Source of the DNA: Taxawa tesnikishii (nom. ined.)
Lineage: Eukaryota > Ascomycota > Dothideomycetes > Dothideales
Direction of reading: 5' to 3'
DNA length: 64,000 bases
Assembly: GCA_030247885.1 (NCBI GenBank)
Contig: JAPDRO010000001.1
Coordinates: forward strand, 2,170,001-2,234,000
Below are positions 1 to 13,900 of the stretch, piece by piece (positions within the stretch are counted from its first letter, which is position 1; each line of letters begins with the position of its first letter). The translations under genes and the position numbers were made by a program. The notes under the pieces were generated by a model. The model saw only the letters and a program-made list of their open reading frames with translations, was not told the DNA's origin and made no database searches.

Positions 1-1054
1 ACGCCACACACAGAACCCATGGAAGCCAGTTTGTCAAGTCCTTTGGAAAAGGAATGGCAGACATGCGGGCGCCGATTCCGAGGCCCTCGAAAGACTGATG
101 AAAGATGAGGACGGGATAGAGGATTTTCCACTCGTCGTCGGCCACCCCAAAATTGAGACCTGCCCGGACGGTCAGCATCACAACACACCACACTGGATAA
201 CGACGATTGACAAGCCGTACCGATGAAAACGGAATGAAGAATGATGCCAGCTTCCATGATAAAGAAGGCCATGAACTGCTGCCGAAAAGCAGTCCTGTTC
301 AGCTCGTCTGAATCGGCGACAGAGACAGCGTCGCCCGCTCTCGTAACCTTCCTGTAATGGTTGCGGTCATCGTTACACTCGCAGTTGACTTCCTCGTCTT
401 GCGTGCGCATGTGTGGAGCTCCGCCCGACGTGATTTCCTGGCAACGATAATTTCCTCGACGCTCGTCGCCGTCTCAAATCCATACTTCTGCCTGACATAT
501 TCCTGGCAGCTCACGTCTACAAGGAAGACAGCCATGCAAGAAGTCAGGAGGATTGCAGGGGTCCAGGAGTAGGCCGACCAAGCCCCCGGGGTCATGCCGA
601 CACAGGTATACGGACCGATTGAGCTGTACGCAGGATCAAGCCTGGAGGGAGGAGGGTAAGAAACCGATTGCGAGAAAGACGTTAGTGCAAGAGCGTTGAC
701 AACGTACAGATGAACGAACGCAGTAGCCACGATGACACCGGAACCGAAGTATCTTGCGAAGAGGTAGACGTAGCGCGGTATGCTGAGCCACCTTATGCGC
801 TTCGCGAGGACCGGGAAGACTGTGGTAGCTGTAGACACAATCTAACGTGGTTCACTATTCAGTCCAATCTTCGTCGACAGCTGCAGAGCGCAGTCCGGCG
901 TTGCTCTCACTCACAAGAATGACGAGCAAGGCCGATATGCGTCCCCTAAACCACCAGTGTATCCATTTTCTGACAGTTGCTCGTAGCAGGCAACATCTCG
1001 GGGACTCGCCGTGTCGAGGTCGACGTTGTGCGGGTCGAAACCTGGAGTGAACAT
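1..1054 (-). CDS. ZIP-family zinc/iron transporter (3' end beyond window)
   Basis: Plasma-membrane or organellar divalent-metal (zinc) uptake carrier of the ZIP family. The start chosen gives MFTPGFDPHNVDLDTASP, followed by TM1 (RISALLVILIVSTATTVFPV), TM2 (RYFGSGVIVATAFVHL), a loop with LDPAYSSIGPYTCVG, a TM near YSWTPAILLTSCMAVFLVD, then FIMEAGIIFHSVFIG and the family signature HQSFEGLGIGARM; the C-terminus lies off the left edge. Introns read at 842-914, 642-707 and 160-220 restore perfect continuity. Two frame breaks remain, at the CCCC run 943-946 (GLG to RIS) and the CCC run 424-426 (cytoplasmic loop), each as if one G were missing. The family call is firm; whether the gene is intact depends on whether those breaks are real. 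Confidence 0.85.
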
Positions 1055-1779
1055 AGCGGAACGTGTGTGATTGGTATAGGAAACAAATAGGACATGTCTG
1101 CGTTGAAGGACGACTTGATACCATTTTATACATGCAACCACTTGAATAAATTCTGTGTATACCTTGATGGCACACATAACACCCTAGTGGGCAACTACAC
1201 ACAGGGCAGGCGTTGCGGAAAGGGTTTGGCAGAACATCGGCATTATCATGAAGACCTACATGGGCGAAGACGGGGGCCACCGAAATTGTCGTAGGAAAAC
1301 GTGACAAGCGAAAATCGTACCGTCTCGTTCCCTCAGAGAATCTGGAGCGAACTAGTCCAGAACAGAACTCGAGTCGAGCTGAAGTGAAGCTCAAATGATG
1401 CCATAACGAAGTCTAGCCAGACTGAGGATTAGGTGAAGTTCAAGTGCTTTGGATGGCCTCTGCGATATCTCAAGTCCTGCTCGCACCCCTTTGTTGCCTC
1501 ACAATCGTGTTGGAAAGGACTTGCTAACGCTCGAGGAGGCATTTTGGTCAGGTTTGCTATAGAGGTCGCCAATCGCAAGCTTTGAACGGCATCAACGAGC
1601 GTTCCGTATACGAACGTGGATCTCTGCCATCTCAAGGCGATATCTCTGTTTGATCATACAAAACAATTTTTCAAGTGCCGGCAGGACCCAACGGATCTAC
1701 TCCTACATCTTAGCTCCTTCGCATGACCCTGCTTCCGGCGAAGGATCTCGACTAGGCTGAGCAGCCCGGATCACCAGAA
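1055..1779. other. Intergenic, upstream of the ZIP gene
   Basis: 725 bp with only short overlapping ORFs that show no protein-like composition. It should hold the promoter of the leftward ZIP gene and the 3' end of the next leftward gene. I see no clear motif. Confidence 0.4.
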
Positions 1780-2466
1780 TCATCTGGAAATGCCGTTGAT
1801 GAAATCGTCTTGGGCGCAGAATCCATAAGGGCAAGCTTGAGCCATCGTCAGTCGATACGAACAGCACAGCCCGGTGGACTTTTGACATATAATCTGGGTG
1901 TCGATATCAGCCACACCAAGTAACGCACAGTCCTGGAGAGTGAGAGTCTCGCAGGAGCCGGGTAGTTTGGGGCTGGGCAGGTTCACGACAATGCCATCAG
2001 CGACGATCATGCTCCCCAGGCAACTGCGGTACTATAACTGAAGGTACTCGTCGGACTGGCCGATGATGCTGTTCCAAAAGCTGTCGGAACAGGGGAACAT
2101 GTTCGTGTAGGAGTAGGGATAACCGTGGTCGTGAAGGTTGTGATGGAGGTCACAATGGTTGTTAATGTTGTGAGTGCGATGACTGTCGACGTACTTGTGG
2201 TCCTGATGACGGATGTGCTGGTGGTGGCGACGCTGACAGTGGAGGTTCGTGGTGTTTCGATGCGCGAGCACAGAGTGCTAACGAAGGCTGAAGCCTGCGC
2301 TTGGAGACTTGAAAGTACTGAAGCCATGGCATTGTTTGTCGGAGTGGGCTTCGCCGTCGTGGACGTGCGTACTTCTCCAAGATACGCCAGCCACAGACTT
2401 ACCGCACAGAAATCGAGGACATGGAAGCACCGTGGTCAAGGTTGAGACACCAGACACAAAATGCAT
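1780..2466 (-). CDS. Putative secreted Ser/Thr-rich protein with Cys-rich tail
   Basis: No family recognised. Exon 1 begins MHFVSGVSTLTTVLPCPRF and, after an intron at 2318-2402, continues CVLSSLQAQASAF, together giving a short hydrophobic N-terminus that could be a secretion signal. A stretch of about 60 residues is dominated by Thr/Ser/Val (TTSTSVIRTTSTSTVIALTT), as in O-glycosylated cell-wall or mucin-like proteins. The C-terminal part has spaced cysteines (GSCETL, LQDCALL, IICQKSTGLCCSY, ACPYGFC), suggesting a small disulphide-bonded domain. The two halves lie in different frames; the switch falls on the CCCC run 2014-2017 and fits one missing G. Role in wall or host surface is inference only. 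Confidence 0.45.
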
Positions 2467-2486
2467 GCATTGAAAGATCCTCGAAG

Positions 2487-2867
2487 CAGGGCTGTCAATG
2501 GACGAACTGGACTGGATCGAGGCCTCAGAAAGTGAATCTAGTCCATGGATTAAGCGCCAAGATCATGGTATAGGTGCTAGTGTCAATGGAGTTAGAGTTT
2601 AGCGTAATCTTGTCCAAACTGATCTGACTGATCCGAGGAAATCGTGGCACCTCCGTGGGGATCTAATGTTGCGAGCCTATATCAACTTACTCTCGAACAA
2701 CTACTACCATAATATTACTATAACTACACTTCGCTCCATGAATATCCGTGGATTACAGACCTACCGATCCATCCATCTATGGATTTAAAAATGGGCTAAT
2801 TCAACTAGTCCAAGGATGGATTATCCATGGACTGGATTTTTCAATCCATCCATTGACAGCCCTGCAG
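2487..2867. mobile_element. Non-autonomous hAT-like MITE (about 380 bp)
   Basis: A perfect 17-bp inverted repeat, gcagggctgtcaatgga at 2486-2502 and its complement at 2849-2865, bounds an AT-richer, non-coding core. The CAGGG...TGTCAA terminus resembles hAT superfamily ends. Flanks read cctcgaag (2479-2486) and gctcgaag (2868-2875), an imperfect 8-bp duplication as expected of hAT target sites. The interior carries several short TCCAT/ATGGA repeats (2765-2850). No transposase reading frame is present, so it would have to be moved in trans. Confidence 0.6.
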
Positions 2868-2910
2868 GCTCGAAGGCGACTTCAGGAGGTACCGCCTGGA
2901 TTCCAGGCAG

Positions 2911-2949
2911 CCTAGATCCAGTTCAGTCCATCCATTAGCAACCCTAGCA
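2911..2949. repeat. Second, diverged MITE right end
   Basis: The segment cctagatccagttcagtcc-atccattagcaaccctag closely resembles the inverted complement of the MITE left arm (2487-2522). It lies about 50 bp beyond the first right terminus, so a second or nested copy of the same element family once ended here. Confidence 0.4.
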
Positions 2950-3827
2950 TAGAAGGTCGAAGACTTACGGGGTATGTATCAGGTATCTGTTGTGGCTGGC
3001 TGGTGGTGGTGGTGGTGGTGCGACATTTCGCTAACGACGAACTCAATCTGTGGCAAGGTTTTGCCAATGTGACCGATAAGCGAGCGCTTCCAGGCAAGAA
3101 TGCTTCGCCGCCGTCGAGAGACAGCAAGCAAAGGCCGGCCTTATCGAGACGGTCGGACTCGCCACCCCGCTATGTGAAATGCTGTTAATCCATTGCTGCC
3201 CCGCGTGCTTAGTAGGGCCAGTATATTCCTAGAAAAGATCGCATGGATCGATAGATGCTAAGGATAGTGGGCATTGTGGCCGCAGTCGGCTGAGGATGTA
3301 CCTGCTGCATCTGTTAGCTTTGGCGGTCGTAGTGCGGTTGACTTTTTCGCAAGCACCGTAGCTTGCAGGTGATTCGGACAGCACATAGGGCCGCACGTGG
3401 ACGAGACGCACAGACGTTAGTGCAGGACTGAGTTGGCTCCCGCCTCTTGGTTAATCTCAGATAGATTTCCAGAACGAGAATAGGGTAGTCAAGGATGTAA
3501 GCAATAAGGAGTTCACCGTGAAGGACGCCTCGTTAGGCGCGTGTGCAAGAAGCTTTTATGCCCTTACGCCCAGGCAGCTCGAGCGGCGCCTTGCATGGGT
3601 GATGAGGGTTTTGATCGCGGAGCCAGACGCATATGTAACAAGAGAGTAGACTAGCGGAAAAAGCAGCGCCCTCGGCGCTGCCGCCGCTATATCACAAGGT
3701 TCGTATAACTTCCAACCTTCCCTTACCATCATGGTGAGGCGAAGAAAACGATTCGAAGCGTTAGAGTGCTCATGCATGTATGCAAAACTCAACGATCATA
3801 AGAGTCAGGCTGGAAAAAAGTAAATGT
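2950..3827. other. Intergenic, no gene seen
   Basis: Short ORFs only, including one over a (GGT)n stretch at about 3001-3020. Composition is unremarkable and no conserved protein segment was found in six frames. Confidence 0.35.
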
Positions 3828-3923
3828 TGATGAGGGTGGGATTCGAACCCACGCGGTTGCCCACTGCGGATTATTGTTCAGGAGAACCTAAACGCAGCGC
3901 CATAACCACTCGGCCACCTCACC
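3828..3923 (-). tRNA. tRNA-Leu(UAG) with anticodon-loop intron
   Basis: Cloverleaf on the minus strand: acceptor GGTGAGG/CCTCATC, D-stem GCC/GGC, anticodon stem CTGCG/CGCAG, T-arm GTGGG TTCGAAT CCCAC, and an 11-nt variable region as in class II tRNAs. The anticodon loop reads TTTAGG followed by a 17-nt insertion and C, giving anticodon UAG (leucine, CUA codons). The insertion lies at the canonical 37/38 site and contains CCTGAA, which can pair with the anticodon side as eukaryotic tRNA introns do. The tRNA splicing endonuclease would remove it. Confidence 0.92.
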
Positions 3924-4656
3924 ACGTGACTAACAATATGTACCATTGGTAATATATGTAGACAACAATGCACGAAGAAAAGAGATCCAGTGCCGTAACC
4001 GGATCTAGGTCCGTGGCAGGAGAACACTCGTAAAAGTTGCGGGGCGTGATGGAAGCTGCGGCCATTCAGTTACTACTCGCGACAATTCGGGCATCCGTCC
4101 CATGGTCATGGAACATGTACAGTAGATGAAGTGAATATGTTGGGTGGAACCAACCTATGCGCGACGCAAGGTGCGGGCGAGACGGACAAACGTTCTAAAG
4201 ACTCTTGTTCTACACTATGAGAGGACCATGGAGACCTCAAACAAGTGTCAGGCCAAACAGGATGACGATCACCCTGGGGACCAGACTCATACCAGGAGAG
4301 TGCGACCAAGAACGTTGACATCCGCTGCCACGCGTTCACGCGCTCCGCAAGCCCACCATGTAGACTGCCAAATCAGTCCTGAGAGGGTGCAACTAAGAAG
4401 CTTGGCTGCAATCACACCGGAGAGCCAGAGCGTGTCACCAGCCAACGGCGCCGCTGGCCTACATGATCCGCCAGAGGCACAGGCCAACTTGGAGAAGAAG
4501 ACTCACGACGACGATGTCACCTTCATCAATTCTAGGACTACTCCACAGAATCTCGTCTCTTTCTTCTCGGTCAACAAAGTACATCTGCTCGCACGGTATC
4601 TCAACAAGCCGAAGACACACAAGGTCCACTTCTATCTTCCGATCTGCTTCGCTGTC
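3924..4656. other. Intergenic between tRNA-Leu and RRP3
   Basis: Contains an open frame on the + strand (4144-4806), but its 3' part is the antisense of the RRP3 last exon and a CT-rich tract, and no part resembles a known protein. I see no supported gene here. Confidence 0.35.
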
Positions 4657-6991
<2,335 letters not shown>

Positions 6992-7224
6992 GACAGGAGT
7001 TGGTGTAGTTGGTTCGACAATCGTCGCGGTCGCGAAACTCTCGCCTCTAGAATTATTCTAAAGAACGCTTCTCGGTTGACTGATCCGAAGCAGCAAAAAC
7101 CGGGGAGGGAATCTTATCTTGCAGCGGATCTTCACTAGCGTAGAATATTCGGATTCCAAGTCAACTTTCCGCTCGAAACTCTGCGCATACCCGCAATTTT
7201 CCACAAGAACATACAACCCCAAGA
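6992..7224. promoter_or_regulatory. Shared divergent promoter of RRP3 and SSF1
   Basis: Only 233 bp separate the two start codons of genes acting in the same nucleolar process, so the interval must serve both. I could not find an unambiguous RRPE or PAC box by eye. Confidence 0.5.
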
Positions 7225-8703
7225 ATGGCCAGGAGACGAGTAAAGAAGCGCACTCATGTCGGCGCAAAGGCAAGGAACCGCTCCCGGGCAGCGGTCCAGC
7301 AAAGCCCGGCGACAGGTCACCGAAGAGCATGGTCATCCGTATTGGCGCCGGTGAAGTAGGACCAAGCGTGTCGCAACTGGTGAAAGATGTTCGAAGTATG
7401 ATGGAGCCAGGCACAGCGAGCAGGTTAAAAGAGCGGCGATCGAACAAGCTTAGGGATTATACAACTATGGCTGGACCACTCGGTGTCACGCATCTCATGC
7501 TCTTCTCACGATCCGAATCTGGAAACACGAACATGCGCCTTGCCGTAACACCGAGGGGGCCAACGCTGCATTTCCGGGTGGATAAGTACTCTCTTTGCAA
7601 GGACGTCAATAAGAGCATGAAGAGACCAAAGCTGAACGCTGGCGCCGAACATCTTACTCCTCCTCTTGTAAGAAGCAGCAGTTCTCCTCTCGTTGCCTCG
7701 CTAACCCAATGCACAGCTCGTCATGAACAATTTTAGCACAGCGCAAGCGCAACAGGAAAAGAGTGAAGGATCCCACATCCCCAAACAACTCGAGTCGCTC
7801 GCAACAACCGTGTTTCAGTCTCTTTTCCCGCCCATATCGCCGCAAACCACCTCTCTCAAAACCATCAAGCGCGTTCTTCTCCTCGATCGCGTGAAGGCCT
7901 CTTCCTTGGACAACGGCTCACATCCCTTTACCCTGCAGCTCCGACACTACGCTATCACAGCCACAACACCCAAATCCGCGCTTCCAAAAGCCTTGCGCAG
8001 GCTCGAGGCCGCGTCGCATCTCACCCACGGACAGAAGCGCGCACTCCCAAATCTGGGCCGATTGGACGACGTAGCGGACTACTTGCTGGATCCAACCGCG
8101 GCAGCGGGCTTTACATCTGCAAGCGAGAGCGAAGCAGACACGGACGCCGAAGTCGAGGTTCTAGCGACAGAGTCACGACGCATACAATCGAAGGAGGAGC
8201 GCCAGCGTCAGCGCGACGCGCAGCGCGCCAAACTCAGTGGCGAGGCGGCACGAGACAAGCCCACCGTTAGTAAAGAGAAGGAGAGCGGCAGCAGGGTGCA
8301 GAAGAAGGCCATCAAGTTAACAGAATTGGGGCCGCGGATGACGTTGAGGTTGACAAAAGTCGAGGAGGGTCTGTGTGGTGGAAAGGTGCTGTGGCACGAG
8401 TACATACAGAAGAGCAAGGCAGAGGAGAAGGAGTTGGATGCGAAGTGGGAGGTCAGGAAGAAAGAGAAGGAGGAGAGGAGGAGGATTCAAAAGGAGAACG
8501 TGGAGAGGAAGAGGAAAGAGAGGGGTGGAAAGGGTGAAGGTGAGGGGGACGAAGATGAAGAGATGGAGGATTACGATGAAGACGACGATGTTTGGGACAG
8601 CGAGGGCTTTGAAGATGATGATGATGAACAGGATGTGGTCGAGGGAGGTGCGGTAGAGCGCGACGAGGGAGATGAGGAGGACGAAGGTGAGGAAATGGGC
8701 TGA
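7225..8703 (+). CDS. SSF1: Ribosome biogenesis protein Ssf1 (Brix domain)
   Basis: 60S pre-ribosome assembly factor of the Brix family, acting in the nucleolus on 27S pre-rRNA. Start MARRRVKKRTHVGAK is the typical basic N-terminus; it is followed by PKSMVIRIGAGEVGPSVSQL, RLKERRSNKLRDYTTMAGPL and GVTHLMLFSRSESGNTNMRL, and an intron at 7668-7716 joins LTPPL to LVMNNFST. The C-terminal third is highly charged: basic coiled region (KEKEERRRIQKENVERKRKE), then an acidic tail rich in Asp/Glu. Between ATGH and PKSMV the frame shifts by one, best explained by one missing C at 7305-7307. Family identity is certain from the central Brix signature. Confidence 0.94.
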
Positions 8704-9036
8704 AGCCACGGTCTGCAAGTTTTGCATACTACTCTGTGTATACCCCGTCGTATGCTGTATGTTGATAGTACAGGCAAACACAACGAGCATGAAACAGAAC
8801 TCACACGGCCTATGTAATACCAGAAGCAGTGACTCCTTGTCCCGAGTGGTATCGAGTAGAATATAGTGGTTTGCATGTGAAAGTCAATCTTATCTTATCA
8901 GCCCAACTGTCTCCCATCTTATCAAACACGCAACCAACATGAAGCATTCAGACGTCTTTTCTATTGCCATGAAGCATGCAGATCTAACGACGTGATATGT
9001 GACATCGAGCTACCGTTCGTTCACTAGAAGGCAACG
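8704..9036. other. Intergenic SSF1 to lipid kinase
   Basis: 333 bp with no protein-like ORF; should contain the SSF1 3' end and the promoter of the lipid kinase. No motif recognised. Confidence 0.4.
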
Positions 9037-10545
9037 ATGGGTTTAGCGTCCTCCGCAGCCCCTCACAGCCAGGGTTTGGTTGACGGCAAGCCAGTGTCCT
9101 TCACCTACCAACGTGCCGGCGACGCAGGTGAAAGAGAACTGAAGTTTGCGGATGAAGAAGACCGTATGTTGTCCACTCGGTCAAAACGTTGATCCACAAA
9201 CTCACTCTTCTCTAGAACTCTCCGACCGTTGGACTACGATCTCTGCTAGTAACATCATCGGTGTTCTCCTGTCCATGCTGAATATCCAGACGATTATTCT
9301 GTCTTATACACCACGACAGCCCCGGCAAATACGTCTTCAAAACCGCTGCCGACCTTGAAGTTCATTGTAGCAACCAGGCTTCCGACTGACTTCATCCACG
9401 ACTTCAGCCCATCCGGGCTGTCCTGCTGGCAAACCTGGAGTGACCGCAACCCACGAGAGACTAACCTGCACGTCATTATATCGGTAGCATCCGGCATCGG
9501 TCAGGCTGATTCGTTTTATCGTGACGCTCTGCAACCTCTACTGGCGCACGCGGGCGGCTTAAAGGCAGACGTGGACTACTCTGTTCATTACACCACGTCT
9601 GAACACACCATCACGGAGCTTACAAACAACCTTTTCCTTCCACGTGCTAATCGAGGCATCAACCAAGTCATTATCTTACTCAGCGGTGATGGCGGCATCG
9701 TCGATATTGTCAATGCACTGTGTCGGGGCCGAAGGATGAGGCAGTATGTCAGACCCAACGTGGCCCTCATCCCACTTGGCACCGGCAATGCTCTGGCTCA
9801 CTCTTTACCCATCACTAGCGACAACACTATGGGTCTTATGTCCCTGCTGCGTGGACACCATCAGCCTCTACCACTGTTCCAAATCACCTTCTCACCAGGG
9901 GCGCGGTTGCTCGTGAACGAAGGCAGCGAGGAACGTGAATTGTCTGAGGGTGATACACACGGTCAGCAGCCCATGATGTGGGGCGCAGTCGTGGCTAGTT
10001 GGGGGATGCACGCTGGACTAGTAGCCGACAGTGACACAGCCGAATACCGTAAGTACGGCGTCGAGAGATTCCAGATGGCTGCAAAGGAGGCACTGTACCC
10101 TGCGGACGGATCGGCGCCGCACAAGTACCGGGGTCGTGTTTCTGTGCTTCGGAAAGTGGCGAACAGCGAAGAGTGGCAAGAGCTGGAGAGGAAGGAACAC
10201 GCTTACGTTCTGGCTACTTTCGTTTCGAACCTGGAGAAGGGCTTCACCATCTCTCCGGCTTCGGAACCGCTCGATGGGCGTCTGCGACTGGTTCACTTCG
10301 GGCCGATGTCCGGAGACAGAGTTATGGAGGTGATGGGGCTTGCATACCAGGCAGGCAAGCACGTCGAGCACGAAGCCGTGGGTTACGAGGAAATTGAGGG
10401 CCTGAAGATCTCGTTTGAGGGCAACGAGGAGGCGGGGAGGTGGCGGAGGATATGCGTCGACGGGAAGATCATCCGTGTGGAAGCTGGAGGTTGGGTCGTG
10501 ATGAAGAAGGAGCACGAGCAGGTTGTGGATATAATCTGCATGTGA
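9037..10545 (+). CDS. Lipid kinase, diacylglycerol/sphingosine kinase catalytic family
   Basis: Predicted ATP-dependent phosphorylation of a lipid hydroxyl (long-chain base, ceramide or diacylglycerol). The glycine-rich nucleotide loop SGDGGIVDIVNAL and the following LIPLGTGNALAHSL are the DAGK catalytic-domain signatures; WGMHAGLVADSDTAEYRKYG and the C-terminal region ending in VVDIICM complete the fold. Start MGLASSAAPHSQGLVDG precedes an unusually short intron at 9174-9215. The first part (DRWTTISASNIIGVLLSM) and the main body (LKFIVATRLPTDFIHDF) are one frame apart; the switch can be placed at the CCCC run 9320-9323 (one missing C) or at a cryptic intron. In the nucleotide loop the usual E-x-x-N-G is D-x-x-N-A. 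Substrate cannot be told from sequence. Confidence 0.85.
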
Positions 10546-10902
10546 TAGTGCAGCCAACACATTGACCGACCGATGCATGAGATCTTTGTGCGTTTTCTTC
10601 AGCCAAAACCCCTTTACATGCTACCGTGATTGCTTGGTTGTCTGTATACATGTTTACTAGGCCTAGTGCCAAGCTATTACCAAAACAGAGACATTGCATC
10701 ATCGGGGGCCGTCAGCTGCCGGCGCGATTGGACCTTCTGTTGTAGAATTCCAGCCGTCACGCGACGGACGGACGTTTAATTAGACGATGTCTACATAGAC
10801 CTGCGTATTCCTTTTCTCCATAATACCTAAACTATGTCTCTGTTCGATTGAAAGCTGGTCTTGACACTAGCTTCACACGGTAGCCATCTTTTGTGACGCG
10901 AG
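10546..10902. other. Intergenic lipid kinase to lipase
   Basis: 357 bp, no protein-like ORF in any frame; likely 3' end of the kinase plus lipase promoter. Confidence 0.4.
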
Positions 10903-13900
10903 ATGCTTCTTGTGCACCAAGCGGGCAGTGTTAAGGTCGGCGAAGTCGTTCGGTAGACCAGTCCAAGCCCGTATCATAGCATCCAAAGAGACACTGACAT
11001 GGTATTGCAACAGGTACACATTAACATACACGCCGAGCGCCGACCGCATCCTCCCCAGTCCCAGCCATCTACATGTGAAGGTCAAGAACACCTCGGCCAT
11101 TGCTTTACGTGCAGCATACCTTCACGGACCCTATACGCTCCACGTCGCCGCATACTCCTCGAACTTCAACCCCAACCACAAGGTCGACAACCCGCAGCGC
11201 GATGGCATCCCGGAGTTTGAACCCATGCTCAAAGCTGGGGGTCATTGGACTGCACAACTGGTCGTTCCAGAAGACATAAGAGAGACAGGTGCCAAGTTCG
11301 CATCTGGCGGTAACCGACGCGTCTCACAAGAGCAACAGGAGGGAGGGAAGGAGAGGCAAAGCGTGACATGGATCATCGAGATTGCTTCTCAAGTCTTGTT
11401 TTCCAATTCTGCCGTCGTACATTTCGAGCTCCTGGTTGGAAGGGATGAGCGGAGTCTTGACCTTGGTTTCGCTGCTGTGGCTGGTCATGGACATGGTGCT
11501 CCAGGACAGGTTAAGGATTATCGGCAAGACAAGCAAAGAACTGGTGCACATCCGAAGGGCATCTATTCGCGTGCGGTTAAGTTAGTGGTGGAAGATACGG
11601 AAGCTCTCTGGAACAAGCCATCACTACCGACTCCCGAGGGTGCGCTAGGAGATGGCGAAGGAGGAGGGCAAGGGCGCAATTCTACCGATGCTGCACGCGG
11701 GGCGAGCAAGAAGAGCCTGGAGACGCAGAGGAGTTTGCAAACTGAGGGCGCTGGTCGGAGAGGAAAGAAAAAGAAGATCCATCTCGTCATTTTGACACAT
11801 GGTCTACACAGCAACCTTGGAGCAGACATGCTTTACTTGAAGGAGAGTATCGATGCCACAGCAAAGCAGGCCAGAGAAGACGCGAGACGGCGAAAAGCAG
11901 CGTACAAAGCAAAAGGCAACGGTCAGCCGAATCCTGCTTCATCAGATTCGTCCTCTGAACAGAGCCAAGATGAAAGTAAGGAGACCGGTCCAGCTCCAGT
12001 TGCAGGAGGTCAAGAAGAACTCCGAGGCGACGAAGAGGATGAGGATGAGGAAGAAGTCATTGTCCGAGGCTTTACCGGCAATGCCGTGAGGACAGAGAAG
12101 GGCATACAGTATCTAGGCAAACGCCTCGCGAAGTTTGTCTTGCACACTACTTATCCCGACCAACCATTTCTGCCCGTAAAGAAGTCGATGACAAGATCAT
12201 TTACGGACACTTTTGTGTCACCGGCTAAAAAGGAGGAGAGGGACGGTCCTCAATCGCACGGCGGCAGCAGCATACACAAAGATGACCGCGATACGGAAGA
12301 ATTGGCATACACCTTCACGAGCATCAGCTTTATCGGTCATTCGCTTGGTGGCCTGATTCAGACATACGCCATCGCCTACATTCAGAAACACGCACCGCAC
12401 TTTTTCGAGAAGATTAAGCCCGTTAACTTCGTTTGTCTCGCCTCGCCGCTGCTGGGACTGAGTAATGAAAACCCAATGTATGTAAAATTCGCTCTTGACT
12501 TTGGTCTTGTTGGTCGTACTGGACAAGATCTGGGGTTGACATGGCGGCCACCTACCATCGCAAAGAACGGCTGGAGCGCTATGATGGGTGGATTCGGTGG
12601 CGGGCAAAAGGAAGACAAACAGCAAGATCCTGGCGCTAAACCGCTGCTCCGCATTCTCCCTACTGGGCCTGCGCATCACGTTTTGCGGCTTTTCCGTAAC
12701 AGAACGGTCTATTCCAATGTTGTCAATGATGGCATTGTGCCACTAAGGACAAGCTGTCTGCTCTTTCTTGACTGGCGAGGCTTAGGCAAAGTTGAGAAAG
12801 CGAGAAGAGAGAACGGCTTGATTGGCACCATGGCAGAATGGGGATGGGCTGAGTTGACGGGAGCGAACTCTTACAATCCTTCTCCTCAGCCTACTGCTAG
12901 CGTCAGCCGCGAAGATAGCCCTGATGGAACGAACACACCAACCCGCAACGGGGCTGGTGATACGGTTCCACAACCTCCCGAGGGGGCCACAGACGAGGAC
13001 AATCGGCATTCGACTACAGCGGATCCGAAAGAAAGCGAGCGTCGTCACTCAGCCGCCAGCCAGCGCCGAAAAAGTGTTGGCGAACAGAACACAGGCGTGC
13101 TTGATACAGTCTTCAACTTCTTTCGCCCAGGTGGTAAAGGCCAGCCGTCAAAGGTAACGAAAGCCGTTCGGAGAGGCCAGACCATGAGCAAAGATGATGA
13201 GCAAGAGATGGACCCGACCAGGGGTGGCACCAGCCGAGGGACAACTGACAACCCAATGATGCGCCAGGGAGGACGGCCGCCTGCTACACGTGGTGACTCT
13301 CTGGAAAAGGATCCGCACAACGTTTTGGCACCTCCGAGAACCAGCATCCTCGAGTCTGCGAGCGACATCCTGCATCCCCCTATTCCTTCAGTGTCTTGGA
13401 TTACAGATCCCTCATCTCGGTCTCGTACTATCTTCCACGACCGTGTTTACCACCCAGAAGACATTCCGCCTCCACCAATCCGGCGCCCCACAAGACTAGC
13501 GCGGTCGTTCTCATCCGAATCCGCGTTGACGGCCCGCTCGATCAATTCCGAAGTCAGCGTCGACTCGGGTGCTATGAAGGTTGAGGAGAAGATTGCAAGG
13601 GCATATCACAAAGATCTCTCCTGGCGCAAGGTTCTTGTCAGGCTCGAACCTGATGCGCATAACAATATGATTGTGAGGCGCATGTTTGCGAATGCCTATG
13701 GATGGCCTGTCGTCAAGCATCTTTGCGACACTCACTTTGCAGATACCTGGGTGGCCACAACGCGTGACGAGGAAGAACCTGGGCGTGACAGAGCACAAGG
13801 CAGGCCGAACAAGGTCACAGATACCGGCGAAGAAGTGGAAGGGCAGCATGACGCATCTGTTCCCGACAAGAGACCGAGCGAAATGAGAGAAGCGGCGGAT

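Noticed and set aside
1-1054. ZIP gene as a pseudogene
   Set aside because: Conserved TM signatures, clean introns and only G-run frame breaks like those in essential genes elsewhere in the window; sequence error is the simpler reading.
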